Source: Sphingobium yanoikuyae (GTDB taxonomy: Bacteria > Pseudomonadota > Alphaproteobacteria > Sphingomonadales > Sphingomonadaceae). From it: DNA of 64,000 nt. Position numbers and translations under genes: made by a program. Location of the stretch: positions 4,967,001 to 5,031,000 of the forward strand of contig NZ_CP053021.1 of the NCBI RefSeq assembly GCF_013001025.1, in the 5' to 3' direction. Shown one piece after another: positions 45,373-54,204 of the stretch. Position 1 is the stretch's first letter. Each line of letters opens with the position of its first letter. Below the pieces are notes generated by a model. It saw only the letters and a program-made list of their open reading frames with translations, did no database searches and was not told the DNA's origin.

Positions 45373-47337
45373 TCAGGCGAGCGGTGCGGTCGCCCAGTGG
45401 CGCAGGCGCGCATAAAGGGCGGCGATCACGCCGGCGAAGATCAGCACCGACAGCGGCACCGCCCAATGGCTTTCGCCGACCAGCGCCAACGGTGCGTCGC
45501 TGTCGGTCGAGGCGACGATGCCGGCAAAGGCGACGCCGAACAGGCTTTCGCCGACGATGAAGCCGGTCGCCATCAGCACGCCCATGCGCTCGGCAAATTC
45601 CGGGTTCGCCTGGCGCAGCGACCAGCGATTGTAGAAATGGCCGATCACCGCGCCGACCGGGATCAGCAGGGTCAGCGCCATCGGCAGATAGATGCCCATG
45701 CCGACAGCAAGCGGAGGCAGGCGCATCTTGCCGGTCTTGCCGAGCAGTTCGTCCAGCGCGACCACGACCACGCCGATGCCGGCGCCAAAGCCGATCAGGC
45801 CCCAGTCGAGATCGCCGCCCAGCACGCCCTTGGCGAGCGCGGAAATGAGCGCGGCCTGCGGCGCGGGCAGGGCGGTCGCCTTGGCGCCGGGCGCGCCGGC
45901 AAAGCCGAAGGCGCTGTTCAGCAGGTCAAGCACCGGCGGGATCACCAGCGCGCCGAACAGCACGCCCAGCACCAGTGCGATCTGCTGCTTCCACGGCGTC
46001 GCGCCGACCAGCTGGCCGGTCTTCAGGTCTTGGAGGTTATCGTTGGAAATGGTGGCGACGCCGAACACGATCGCGGTGGTGAACAGGGCATAGGCGATCA
46101 GCGCCTGGCTCTGTTCGGGATGGCCCGAGCCATAGATGGCGGCGAGGATCAGCGACGCGCCCAGCACCGCGAGGATGCCCACGCCCGAGATCGGGCTGTT
46201 CGACGCGCCGATAAGACCCGCCATATAGCCGCAGACCGACGCGATGACGATGCCGGCGACCAGGATATAGGCCAGCGTCAGGCCGATGATCGGCACCGGA
46301 TTGGCGGCGATCGGCCCGCCCTGGGCAAAGATCCACAGCAAGACGGCGATCGGTACCAGCGAGGCGAGGATGGTGCCAAAGACGATGCCGATCGGCAGAT
46401 CGCGTTCGGTGATGTCCAGCGTGCCGGCATCGCCCGACTTGCGGACCTTGGCGGCGTTGAGGGCGGAGCGGATGCCGCTGATGATCGGGCCGAGGATCTT
46501 GAGCAGGGTCCAGATCGCGGCGATGCCGATCGTGCCGGCACCGATGAAGCGGGCCTTCATGCGGAAGGTGGTGCCGACCAGGTCGGCCAGGTCCGCGCCG
46601 GCGGGCAGCGGGCTGGTGAGATAGGGGACGATGCCGACCCAGCTGATGAGCAGGCCGACGAACATGGCGGCGCCGACGGAGATGCCGACCAGATGGCCGA
46701 CGCCGATCAGCGCCATCGAGAAGCTGGTCGAGACCGAGCTGGCGCCCGCGCCGAGCTTGAAGAAGGTGGCGGCTTCCTCGGCTAGGATCTTGGTCTTGGC
46801 GATGATCGAGAAGCCGGCGGCGGCGATCGAACTCATGACGATGGCGGCGAGGCCGCGCTTATTCTCTTCCAGACCCTCGCGCGAACCTGCGCCGACTTTC
46901 AGCACTTCGGCGGCGGCGACGCCCTCGGGATAGGGCAGGTCCGATCCGGTGACGAGCGCACGGCGCAGCGGCACCGAATACATGACGCCCAATATGCCGC
47001 CCAGCGCGATGGTGCAGGCCGACAGCCAATAGGGGAAGCCCTGCCACCAGCCGATGATGACCAGGCCCGGCAGCACGAAGATGATCGCCGAGAGCGTGCC
47101 AGCGGCCGATGCGATGGTCTGGACGATGTTGTTTTCCAGGATCGTGCCGGTGGCGAACAGGCGCAGCACCGCCATGGAGATGACGGCGGCGGGGATCGAG
47201 GTGGCGAAGGTCAGGCCGATCTTGAGGCCCAAATAGACGTTCGCGGCGGTGAACAGCAGGGTGATGAGCGCGCCCAGGATGACGCCGCGTAGCGTCAGCT
47301 CCGCCATCGGCACGGCCTTGGCCGAATCGGTTGTCAC
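45373..47337 (-). CDS. OPT family oligopeptide transporter
   Basis: A 654-residue inner-membrane transporter with about 15-16 helices. Family features include the N-terminal LTLRGVILGALITLLFTAAN and YLGLKIGLTFATSIPAAVIS, IIGWWQGFPYWLSACTIALG, and PYPEGVAAAEVLKVG. It is of the bacterial OPT/YSL kind that imports oligopeptides or metal chelates. It is monocistronic: a 90-bp gap separates it from the SGNH hydrolase upstream and a terminator follows. Confidence 0.93.
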   Translation of the reverse strand: MTTDSAKAVPMAELTLRGVILGALITLLFTAANVYLGLKIGLTFATSIPAAVISMAVLRLFATGTILENNIVQTIASAAGTLSAIIFVLPGLVIIGWWQGFPYWLSACTIALGGILGVMYSVPLRRALVTGSDLPYPEGVAAAEVLKVGAGSREGLEENKRGLAAIVMSSIAAAGFSIIAKTKILAEEAATFFKLGAGASSVSTSFSMALIGVGHLVGISVGAAMFVGLLISWVGIVPYLTSPLPAGADLADLVGTTFRMKARFIGAGTIGIAAIWTLLKILGPIISGIRSALNAAKVRKSGDAGTLDITERDLPIGIVFGTILASLVPIAVLLWIFAQGGPIAANPVPIIGLTLAYILVAGIVIASVCGYMAGLIGASNSPISGVGILAVLGASLILAAIYGSGHPEQSQALIAYALFTTAIVFGVATISNDNLQDLKTGQLVGATPWKQQIALVLGVLFGALVIPPVLDLLNSAFGFAGAPGAKATALPAPQAALISALAKGVLGGDLDWGLIGFGAGIGVVVVALDELLGKTGKMRLPPLAVGMGIYLPMALTLLIPVGAVIGHFYNRWSLRQANPEFAERMGVLMATGFIVGESLFGVAFAGIVASTDSDAPLALVGESHWAVPLSVLIFAGVIAALYARLRHWATAPLA

Positions 47338-47427
47338 TGCTCTTTTCCCTTCGCCAGTCGATCGATCAAGCGGCTGGTAATAATGTTGCTGGCGCTTGGA
47401 TCAATCTTAAACTGGCCGGCAGGACGG

Positions 47428-48210
47428 TCAGGAATCGCGGCCGGCGCCCGCATCCGCCAGCACGGCATGGTCCAGATAGGCGTCGACCAGCCTAGTCCAG
47501 CGCTCGTAACCGCGCGGATTCATGTGCAAACCATCGGCACGGAACAGCGATGCATCGGGCAGGCCGTCAGTGGCGAGCAAGGGGCGGCCGACATCGAGAT
47601 AATCGAACTTCATCGCCTTGCTGCGCGCCGAAACGGTCATGTTGACCGCCGCCATCTGGGGCCAGAGCGTCCAGCGGATCGGGCTGGGCTTGAGCGAGAG
47701 ATAGGCGATATGCGCCCTGGGATAGTCGGCGCGGAGCTGGCGCAGCAGGGTCAGCACGTCGCGCGCGACCTTGTCCGGCGTGGCGCCGGCGGCCAGGTCA
47801 TTCTCGCCGACATAGACGATGATCGAGCGTGGCTTGGCCTTGGGCAGCAGCCGCTTGTAATAATGCAGCACGTCGGGCGTGGTCGCGCCGCCAAAGCCGC
47901 GATTGACCGTGCCGATATCGGTGAAGCTGCCCTTGATGTCCCACAGGCGGATGCTGGAACTGCCCAGGAACAGCGTGGCGTCGGCGACTGGCGGGCCGGC
48001 CGCTTCCGCTTTCGCAAAGGCGGCGATCTCGTTGGAGAAGGGGAAGGTCGGGTCGGCATTGGGAACCGCGACCTTGTCCGGCGCCGGGGCCTGCGTCGGC
48101 AACGGGGCAGCCTGCAACGGCCCGGCCGCGGCGAGCAGAAGGGCAAGGCCCAGCGCCGCCCGCCAGCGCGGCTCAGTGCCGGTGGCGCGGGCGCAGCTGA
48201 TATTTGCCAT
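47428..48210 (-). CDS. SGNH/GDSL hydrolase, exported
   Basis: About 260 residues with a signal segment (RWRAALGLALLLAAAGPLQA). SGNH blocks: LFLGSSSIRLW (Ser nucleophile region), VNRGFGGATTPDVLHYY (Gly), IIVYVGENDLAAG (Asn) and DGLHMNPRGYERW (Asp/His). It should be an esterase or lipase acting in the periplasm, possibly on acylated glycans. The ATG at 48210 lies inside hspQ, giving a 38-bp overlap; there is no clear alternative start nearer the signal peptide. The longer frame to 48387 is a shadow of hspQ. Confidence 0.82.
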   Translation of the reverse strand: MANISCARATGTEPRWRAALGLALLLAAAGPLQAAPLPTQAPAPDKVAVPNADPTFPFSNEIAAFAKAEAAGPPVADATLFLGSSSIRLWDIKGSFTDIGTVNRGFGGATTPDVLHYYKRLLPKAKPRSIIVYVGENDLAAGATPDKVARDVLTLLRQLRADYPRAHIAYLSLKPSPIRWTLWPQMAAVNMTVSARSKAMKFDYLDVGRPLLATDGLPDASLFRADGLHMNPRGYERWTRLVDAYLDHAVLADAGAGRDS

Positions 48211-48544
48211 CCGCATAATCGCCGAACAGGCCGGTGATCGCCGGGTGATCGACCGGCTCCTCGCTGTCGTCGGCCACCAGATTCTGCTGGCTGACATAGG
48301 CGACATAGCTGTTCTCGCCATTTTCGGCGAGCAGGTGGTAGAAGGGTTGCTGCTTGTCGGGCCGGGCATGTTCGGGGATCGATTCATACCATTCCTCGCT
48401 GTTGGCGAAGACCGGGTCGATGTCGAACACTACGCCGCGAAAGCCGAAGCTGCGATGCTTGAGGACATCGCCGATGCTGAAGCGGGCATGGACGACCGGC
48501 GGGGCGGTGATGCCGGTACCGATATTCTGAATCGTGACTTTCAT
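48173..48544 (-). CDS. hspQ: Heat shock protein HspQ
   Basis: A 123-residue protein with the YccV/HspQ domain: ARFSIGDVLKHRSFGFRGVV, FDIDPVFANSEEWYESIPE and QPFYHLLAENGENSYVAYVS. In enterobacteria HspQ modulates Lon-dependent proteolysis and binds hemimethylated DNA. A C-terminal Arg/His tail (QLRPRHRH) is present. The downstream SGNH hydrolase gene starts inside its 3' end. It lies 146 bp before the tRNA-Ser gene, outside the genomic island. Confidence 0.93.
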   Translation of the reverse strand: MKVTIQNIGTGITAPPVVHARFSIGDVLKHRSFGFRGVVFDIDPVFANSEEWYESIPEHARPDKQQPFYHLLAENGENSYVAYVSQQNLVADDSEEPVDHPAITGLFGDYADGKYQLRPRHRH

Positions 48545-48690
48545 ATGACCAATTTAGGGTGCCCGCGCAGGGAGACAAGAAAAATACCGAAAAGGGTGCT
48601 TGGCAAGGATGGAATCATTCGCTAATGGGCGCCCCTCGACCCGATCGGTGCGGCATTTTCCCTTGCGGTTCAATGCTTCCGGTCTTCTGC

Positions 48691-48782
<92 letters not shown>

Positions 48783-48966
48783 TGACCCTCCGCAGGGGTC
48801 TCCAGAAGTCCACTGATATCGACTTTTTCTCCCTGATTACTGACGCTTGGCTCACCAGCTCGGCCGCAGTCGTCCACAGCCCTCCGCAGGCGTTTTGCGG
48901 TGATTGTGGTACTGATTCGTGGTCTCGGCGGTCGAAAAACGTGGTACTTTTTGGAGACGACGACCG

Positions 48967-50325
48967 ATGCTCAGTGACGCCAAAGTCCGGGCGGCCAAGC
49001 CCCGCCCCAAATCCTACAAACTGACCGACACCAATCGCCTGTTCCTGCTCGTGACGCCGAGCGGGGGAAAGCTGTGGCGGTGGAATTACAGCTACGACGG
49101 CAAGCAGAAAACGATGGCCTTCGGCGCCTGGCCCCAGGTGGGATTGGCGGATGCCCGAGCGAAGCGGGATGAGGCCAGCGGACATCTGATGGAAGGCGAC
49201 GATCCCACGATCCTGAGGAAACTCAAGGTTGTGGCCAAGCTCGAGGCCGGCAGGCAGACCTTCGAGCGGGTCGCGCGGGCGTGGCATGAGAATGCCAAAG
49301 CGCAATGGGCTATCGTACATGCCGCCGATATTATTCGCAGCCTGGAAAGGGATGTGTTTCCGGCCATCGGTGACATGCCGATCGCCCAGCTGACGCCCCC
49401 GCTCGTTCTGAGCGTCTTGCGGGAGATCGAGGCGCGCGGCGCGATCGAGACTGCAAAGCGCGTCCGGCAGCGCATTTCAGCGGTCTTCATCTATGGTATC
49501 GCAGAGGGTATCGCGACGAGCGATCCTGCCGAGAAGCTGGGAGCGGTCCTCAAGCCCCTGCGAAAAGGGCGTCAGCCTGCAATCACCGATCTCGTTCCCC
49601 TTCGCCGGATGATCCGCACGGCTGAGGAAGATTATGCGCGCCCCGTCACGCGTCTCGCCCTTCGTCTGCTCGCGCTGACCGCGGTGCGACCCAGTGAACT
49701 GCGCGGCGCGCAGTGGGATGAGTTCGAGGATCTGAACGGCTCGGAGCCCTTGTGGCGCATTCCGGCCTGGAGGATGAAGGGCGACGCCGATCGCAAGGAT
49801 GAGCTCCACGGCGATCATCTCGTGCCGATCACGCCACAGGCATTGGCGGTATTGAGGGCAGTGTGGCCGCTTACGGGTGAAGGACCGCTGGTTTTCCCCA
49901 GCAACCGCCACGCCCATCGCCCCATGAGCGAAAATGCCATCGGCTATCTTCTCAATCGGGCCGGTTACCACGGCCACCATGTCCCTCATGGGTTCCGCGC
50001 CGCCTTCTCTACGATCATGAATGAGTGGGCCGAGCGCGAAGGCAAGGAACATGATCGCAAAGTGATCGACCTCATGCTTGCCCATGTCCCTACGGGCAAG
50101 GTTGAAGGGGCGTATAATCGCGCAGCCTACATGCCCCGTCGCAGGGAACTCGCCATGGCCTGGGCTGACATGTTGAGTGACGGCTTGTCCGCACCGTCAG
50201 TCCTGCTTGATCTGCCCGCAAAGGCAATGGGACCGCAATCGCGTCGACGGGTGCTACCACCTGTCGATATCGAGTTTCGTTTTCCCACCCGAAGGCGCAG
50301 CTCCGCTAAGATCATTGCTCGCTAG
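48967..50325 (+). CDS. P4-type tyrosine integrase of a genomic island
   Basis: A 452-residue integrase. The N-terminal DUF4102-like arm-binding domain (MLSDAKVRAAKPRPKSYKLT, LWRWNYSYDGKQKTMAFG) is followed by a core-binding domain and a catalytic domain with LLALTAVRPSELRGAQWDEF (first Arg), HGFRAAFSTIMNE (HxxR) and a final Tyr in KVEGAYNRAAYMPRRR. It should integrate and excise the island at the tRNA-Ser 3' end. The ATG at 48967 has GGAGACG upstream. The orientation, pointing away from the tRNA, is typical. Confidence 0.93.
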   Translation: MLSDAKVRAAKPRPKSYKLTDTNRLFLLVTPSGGKLWRWNYSYDGKQKTMAFGAWPQVGLADARAKRDEASGHLMEGDDPTILRKLKVVAKLEAGRQTFERVARAWHENAKAQWAIVHAADIIRSLERDVFPAIGDMPIAQLTPPLVLSVLREIEARGAIETAKRVRQRISAVFIYGIAEGIATSDPAEKLGAVLKPLRKGRQPAITDLVPLRRMIRTAEEDYARPVTRLALRLLALTAVRPSELRGAQWDEFEDLNGSEPLWRIPAWRMKGDADRKDELHGDHLVPITPQALAVLRAVWPLTGEGPLVFPSNRHAHRPMSENAIGYLLNRAGYHGHHVPHGFRAAFSTIMNEWAEREGKEHDRKVIDLMLAHVPTGKVEGAYNRAAYMPRRRELAMAWADMLSDGLSAPSVLLDLPAKAMGPQSRRRVLPPVDIEFRFPTRRRSSAKIIAR

Positions 50326-50355
50326 AGTAAGGCGGGTGCAGAATCCTTCATGACA

Positions 50356-50378
50356 GGAGGGGGCTGTCGGCCCCCTCC
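50356..50378. terminator. Hairpin between convergent integrase and exonuclease genes
   Basis: GGAGGGGGC-tgtcg-GCCCCCTCC, a perfect 9-bp stem followed by ATTGT, 30 bp after the integrase stop. It probably ends both converging transcripts. Confidence 0.75.
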
Positions 50379-50462
50379 ATTGTGCTCGCCACATTATGGA
50401 ATGGCCGCTTGGATAGATGTCCTCGCCCAGGTAACACGCGCCACTGGCGAAGCGTCCTGCGA

Positions 50463-51365
50463 TCAGACATCGCGCCGATCCGGTAATGTGCTGAGCAGTG
50501 CGCTGGCCGAGACGATATGGATATCATCGCCCGCCAGGCGACGAGCTTCGGCCTTCTTGAATTCGGCGTCATAACGCACATAGCCAAATGGCTCGTCCGC
50601 TGCGACCACCAGCATAGTCGTTGTTGCGCCGACTGATGCCATGATCCGACCACCATTGGCGGCAATTTGTTGCGCCAGGCGGCCGTTGCGAGACTCGCCA
50701 AGAATGGCAATGCGCTGACCTTTCAATGTGCCGTCGGGAGCGGGCGTGGGCGGTGCCGTTGCGCGTTTTCTTGGCTGGGGTACCAGCCAGTCTGATAATT
50801 GCAAACCGGTATGATCGATCGCTTTCACGACGATCATGCCTGCCGCGCGGGCGTCGCTGAGCGCATCATGATGCTTGAGCGGGATACCCAGATGTTTCGC
50901 CACGATATTGAGCCGATGGCTGGGCAGCTCGGGCCAGGCGCGCTTGGCAACTCGGACACTATCCAGCCATGTGGTCTCGAGCATCGCGCGATCATTTATA
51001 CGGCATGCTGCTGCGAGGGCGCCCTTGTCAAAATAGGAATGGGCCACGGTCGTGCGGCCATTCAGATGGGCTTGAAGGATGCCGTGAACGTCAGCGAAAC
51101 AGGGTTGGCCCAGTACGTGGCTGGCAGCAATCCCGTGGATCCGCGTATTGAAGCTGCTGAAATGATCCTGCGGATCGACAAGGGTCTCATACTCAAACGC
51201 GACAGCGCCGTTGCGAAAGCCGACAATGCCTATCTGGCAGATGCTGCTGACACGCGAGCACGCCGTCTCGACGTCGATGACCACGAAGTCTGGTTCTTCG
51301 GTATCGCCATTTCGTGCAGTTGCCGCGGCGTTGGCAGAGAGGTTGGCGTGAAGGGGTTGGAACAT
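50463..51365 (-). CDS. DnaQ-like 3'-5' exonuclease with C-terminal BRCT domain
   Basis: A 300-residue protein. The exonuclease domain (about 25-195) has FVVIDVETACSRVSSICQIG (Exo I, D and E), VAHSYFDKGALAAACR (Exo II) and HHDALSDARAAG (Exo III). The C-terminal part (about 220-295: LKGQRIAILGESRNGRLAQQ, VVAADEPFGYVRYDAEFKKA) resembles a BRCT domain. The pairing is seen in DNA polymerase III epsilon-like proteins on plasmids and islands. Substrate may be DNA or RNA. The start MFQPLHANLS is chosen because the upstream frame loses sense; no good Shine-Dalgarno site was seen. Confidence 0.85.
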   Translation of the reverse strand: MFQPLHANLSANAAATARNGDTEEPDFVVIDVETACSRVSSICQIGIVGFRNGAVAFEYETLVDPQDHFSSFNTRIHGIAASHVLGQPCFADVHGILQAHLNGRTTVAHSYFDKGALAAACRINDRAMLETTWLDSVRVAKRAWPELPSHRLNIVAKHLGIPLKHHDALSDARAAGMIVVKAIDHTGLQLSDWLVPQPRKRATAPPTPAPDGTLKGQRIAILGESRNGRLAQQIAANGGRIMASVGATTTMLVVAADEPFGYVRYDAEFKKAEARRLAGDDIHIVSASALLSTLPDRRDV

Positions 51366-51639
51366 ATCAGGATCATACGCGGCGCTTAAAGCGTTGCACA
51401 AGGCCCTTGGCGCGGACAATCTTCGATGTGCATTGGCTTTTGGGAGCCATGCCGACATCGATGATGATCTGCTGTCCAACATCACACAGACGCTTTGGCA
51501 GGCGAGAAGCAGGGCGGTGGCAGCAAGATCAGCGGGCTCGTTCCTGCGGAATGACAAACTGGTTTCGGATCGCCGGAGAAATCGCACGGCATATGGCACG
51601 AAACATGGAATCCGATACCGCCCCGCATAGATCAGGCAC

Positions 51640-51876
51640 ATGAATATCAGTTCATATTTCCGCCTTGAAGGCATGCTGATTGCGGGCGCGACAAGCCTGT
51701 ATGTCCAGGCTCGTGATGGCGCTTTCTGGGAGATCGGAAAGCTGAAGGATGTCGGGCATCTGCTGCAAAGCAATGTTGTCGTCGAGGGCATTCGCACAGG
51801 CGCACAAAGCGTGGCAGTAAATTGGATCGAGGCCATGAGGCCGATCCAGCATGCGATGAGTAGCATCGGCATGTAG
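51640..51876 (+). CDS. DUF5818-like small protein (78 aa)
   Basis: MNISSYFRLEGMLIAGATSL then YVQARDGAFWEIGKLKDVGH and VVVEGIRTGAQSVAVNWIEA. It reads as a compact beta-rich OB-like fold and resembles sphingomonad DUF5818 proteins. No ribosome-binding site stands out. It stands alone between the exonuclease gene and the IS element; the 270 bp before it hold no convincing gene. Function unknown. Confidence 0.6.
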   Translation: MNISSYFRLEGMLIAGATSLYVQARDGAFWEIGKLKDVGHLLQSNVVVEGIRTGAQSVAVNWIEAMRPIQHAMSSIGM

Positions 51877-52285
51877 CGTCCGGAAATCGCGCTTTGAGGT
51901 GCTCCTAGCCGGTTGGGTTGGGTCGCGAGCGGCCGAGGGAACAGTGCGACTGTGTCGACGTCGATTGCATCGAAGGAGCGGGCCAAGAAGACAGCTGTAA
52001 AAGCAGGGGCCGCGTAAACAACAAAGGCCCGCCCGGCAAAGCCGAGCGGGCCAGTAAAAGGCTTGAAGCCTTCGGGTCGCGCTATCCTGCTATGCTCATG
52101 CAATCGATTCGCATTGTATGAATCGGACATAAAGGAGAATAGTTCCGTTACGGAAAGCGTGAAAACAAACTGCCGAGATTGGCAGCTCCATCAAGCGACA
52201 CAAGTCTGACCGGTGGTGTCCATATGGAGCGCAATCTTCAGTCGGGCATCATTGCCGAACGCACCCTGATTGAAGGGAAGGCTAG
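51877..52285. other. About 400-bp gene-free stretch left of the IS element
   Basis: No supported gene. It contains a hairpin at 52026-52052 and lower-GC sequence (agttccgttacggaaagcg, aaaacaaactgcc). It may be the remains of a gene or regulatory region disturbed by insertion events. Confidence 0.6.
52026..52052 (-). terminator. Terminator-like hairpin, orphan
   Basis: GGCCCGCccGGC-aaa-GCCgaGCGGGCC forms a stem with an internal mismatch; in the minus direction it is followed by TTTGTTGTTT. It points left, but no intact minus-strand gene lies just to its right apart from the IS transposase, so it may belong to a lost gene. Confidence 0.5.
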
Positions 52286-53063
52286 GTCGCGTTGACAAAA
52301 TGCTTGAGCCATAGCCGTGCTGCGGCGAGGTTGAGGAAGCTGAGGTAGGATAGCGCAGTTTTCTCGAAGCGTGTTGCGATGCGGCGCTGTTGTTTGAGGA
52401 AGCCGAACATGCGCTCGACGCGGTTGCGATCGCGATAGCGTCGATAGTCAGGATGCTGTGGTGCCTTGCGGTTCGACCGCGGTGGGATGACCGGCAGGAT
52501 GTTATTCAGGAGCAGGTCTTCGCGGAAGCGGTCGCCATCGTAGCCCTTGTCGGCGAGCAAGTCTGCAGGCTTTGGCACCGGCATGGCCATCAGGCTATCG
52601 ACACCGCCGTAATCGGAAGCCTCGCCGCCCGTCAGGTGGAAGCCGAGAGGGAGGCCTTGATTGTCGCAGCGGGCGTGGACTTTGCACGTAAAGCCGCCGC
52701 GTGATCGACCAAAAGCCTGCGCACAAGCCCCCCTTTTCCGCCCACGGCCGAGACATGGCCGCGAACCGTGGTGCTGTCGATCATGTGCTGCCAGTCGTCG
52801 GTCAGACCCAGATCGAGCAGAGTTTGCAGCATGGCATCCCAGACGCCCTGCTCGGCCCAGCGGCGGAAGCGGACGTAGACCGAGTTCCACTTCCCATAGC
52901 GTTCATGCATGTCCCGCCAGGGGCAGCCAACCCGCAAGACGTGCAGCATTCCGTTGAGGTAGCGCCGGTTGTCTCCGGCAGGGCGCGCGTGCCTGCCTCG
53001 CTCAGGCGGCAACAGCGGCCCGATCAATTCCCATTCCGCGTCGCTCAGGTCCCCGCGATCCAT
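52282..53063 (-). CDS. IS5-family transposase, two frames joined by -1 frameshift
   Basis: The first frame (53063 to about 52730) reads MDRGDLSDAEWELIGPLLPP, CPWRDMHERYGKWNSVYVRF and HMIDSTTVRG, with the first catalytic Asp. The second frame (down to 52282) reads GRSRGGFTCKVHARCDNQGL, LLADKGYDGDRFRED (second Asp) and RNRVERMFGFLKQQRRIATR (Glu). They join at a GGAAAAGGGGGG run (52728-52739 reversed), where a -1 slip gives one full DDE product. Such slippery runs control transposase level in this group. The stop codon lies in the terminal CTAG. Confidence 0.85.
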
Positions 53064-53133
53064 GCCTGCCTTCCAAAAGAAAGCCTTGAATCAGACGGGA
53101 GCTGATTTGGGAATCCCTTTTGTCAACGCGACC
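52286..53133 (-). mobile_element. IS5-family insertion sequence (IS427-like)
   Basis: An 848-bp element with matching ends: GGTCGCGTTGACAAAA at the left (52286) and TTTTGTCAACGCGACC at the right (to 53133). Both ends are flanked by CTAG, which could be a TA/CTAG target duplication; because CTAG is palindromic the exact boundary is ambiguous. It holds one transposase split over two frames. Both termini are intact, so it may be mobile. Confidence 0.85.
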
Positions 53134-53316
53134 TAGATATGCCCGACCGAGCTAGTCGCCCCTATGACGTCACCGCGCGAGCGCCTTTGCCTCACCCCAT
53201 ACCGGCCGCAGATTGTCGCTCCAAAGCTTGCTGGTCTGCGGCCACGTACACCTGTTAAGCCTCACCGGTAGTCGGCATAACATTTCTGCTGACGATAGCT
53301 TCCAGCTCAAAGCAGG

Positions 53317-54204
53317 TTATTGAAGTTCTCCATCGATGATTTCGGGAATAAGCGGCACAAGTTCGCGCGCCAGAAAACCCACTTCGCCAATGACCTTCGT
53401 CAAGGTTCTTCCTGCTCTTCCATGGACCCAGGCACCCCAGGCAGCAGCACGAAGTGCGGGTGCACCCCGCGCTGCCAAGCCCCCGATGAGGCCAGCCAGG
53501 ACATCGCCCGAGCCACCCGTGCCGAGCCCGACACAGCCATCGCTATAGACAAGACTTTCTCCGTCGGGCGACGCCACATAGCTTTTATCCCCTTTCAGGA
53601 GAATGACTGCGCTCCATCGCGATGCCATTTCGATGGCTACCGCCAAGGGCCTCGCCTTAATTTCCTCGACTGAAAGGCCGCTAAGAGCAGCCATCTCCCC
53701 ATAATGGGGCGTAAAAATCACATTCTCTTTTACTCGCCACCGTGATGGGTCGAAGTCACGCAGTGAAACCAGAGCCGCGGCGTCGAGAATGAGACTGCCA
53801 GGAAAATCGAGGCTATCGAGGAGATTGGCGACAAATGTCCGCGCTCCTTTGCCCGAGCTCATGCCTGGTCCCAGGACAAGCGTGTCGCAGGACTTGATTC
53901 GAGCCTTCAATATTTCCGCTGCTGCAGGAGCGATTTCTCCCTCTTCGTCGGCGGGCAGCGCGATCATGGCGGCCTCCGGTACGAGCACGCCCAGTGACAA
54001 GGCCGAAGATCGCACGGTCGCCATCTGCAGCTTTCCGGCGCCTGCGCGTAGCGCGGCTTCGCCGGTGAGGCGAAGCGCACCGGGCACGAATTCGGCACCT
54101 CCAACCACCAGGACGCGGCCGCGGCCGTTCTTGTCGGCGCCTTGCGCGATCGCTGGCAGTGGATGTCCCTTCAGCCACGCCTCGTCGAGCTGCTGGCAAC
54201 TCAT
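53317..54204 (-). CDS. nnrD: ADP/ATP-dependent NAD(P)H-hydrate dehydratase
   Basis: A 295-residue ribokinase-fold enzyme restoring NAD(P)H from its hydrated form. GRGRVLVVGGAEFVPGALRL, LVLGPGMSSGKGARTF, FTPHYGEMAALSG, VILLKGDKSYV and GLGTGGSGDVLAGLIGGLAA (catalytic Asp and nucleotide loop) are diagnostic. The N-terminal epimerase (NnrE/YjeF_N) domain of the common bifunctional protein is missing, so this is a stand-alone dehydratase. The start overlaps the stop of the histidine phosphatase gene (ATGA at 54201). A second, core copy presumably exists elsewhere. Confidence 0.92.
   Translation of the reverse strand: MSCQQLDEAWLKGHPLPAIAQGADKNGRGRVLVVGGAEFVPGALRLTGEAALRAGAGKLQMATVRSSALSLGVLVPEAAMIALPADEEGEIAPAAAEILKARIKSCDTLVLGPGMSSGKGARTFVANLLDSLDFPGSLILDAAALVSLRDFDPSRWRVKENVIFTPHYGEMAALSGLSVEEIKARPLAVAIEMASRWSAVILLKGDKSYVASPDGESLVYSDGCVGLGTGGSGDVLAGLIGGLAARGAPALRAAAWGAWVHGRAGRTLTKVIGEVGFLARELVPLIPEIIDGELQ

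Noticed and set aside
51394..51630. 78-aa plus-strand frame starting at TTG
   Set aside because: No start signal, no motif and Arg/Ser-rich; may be a gene remnant but cannot be supported.
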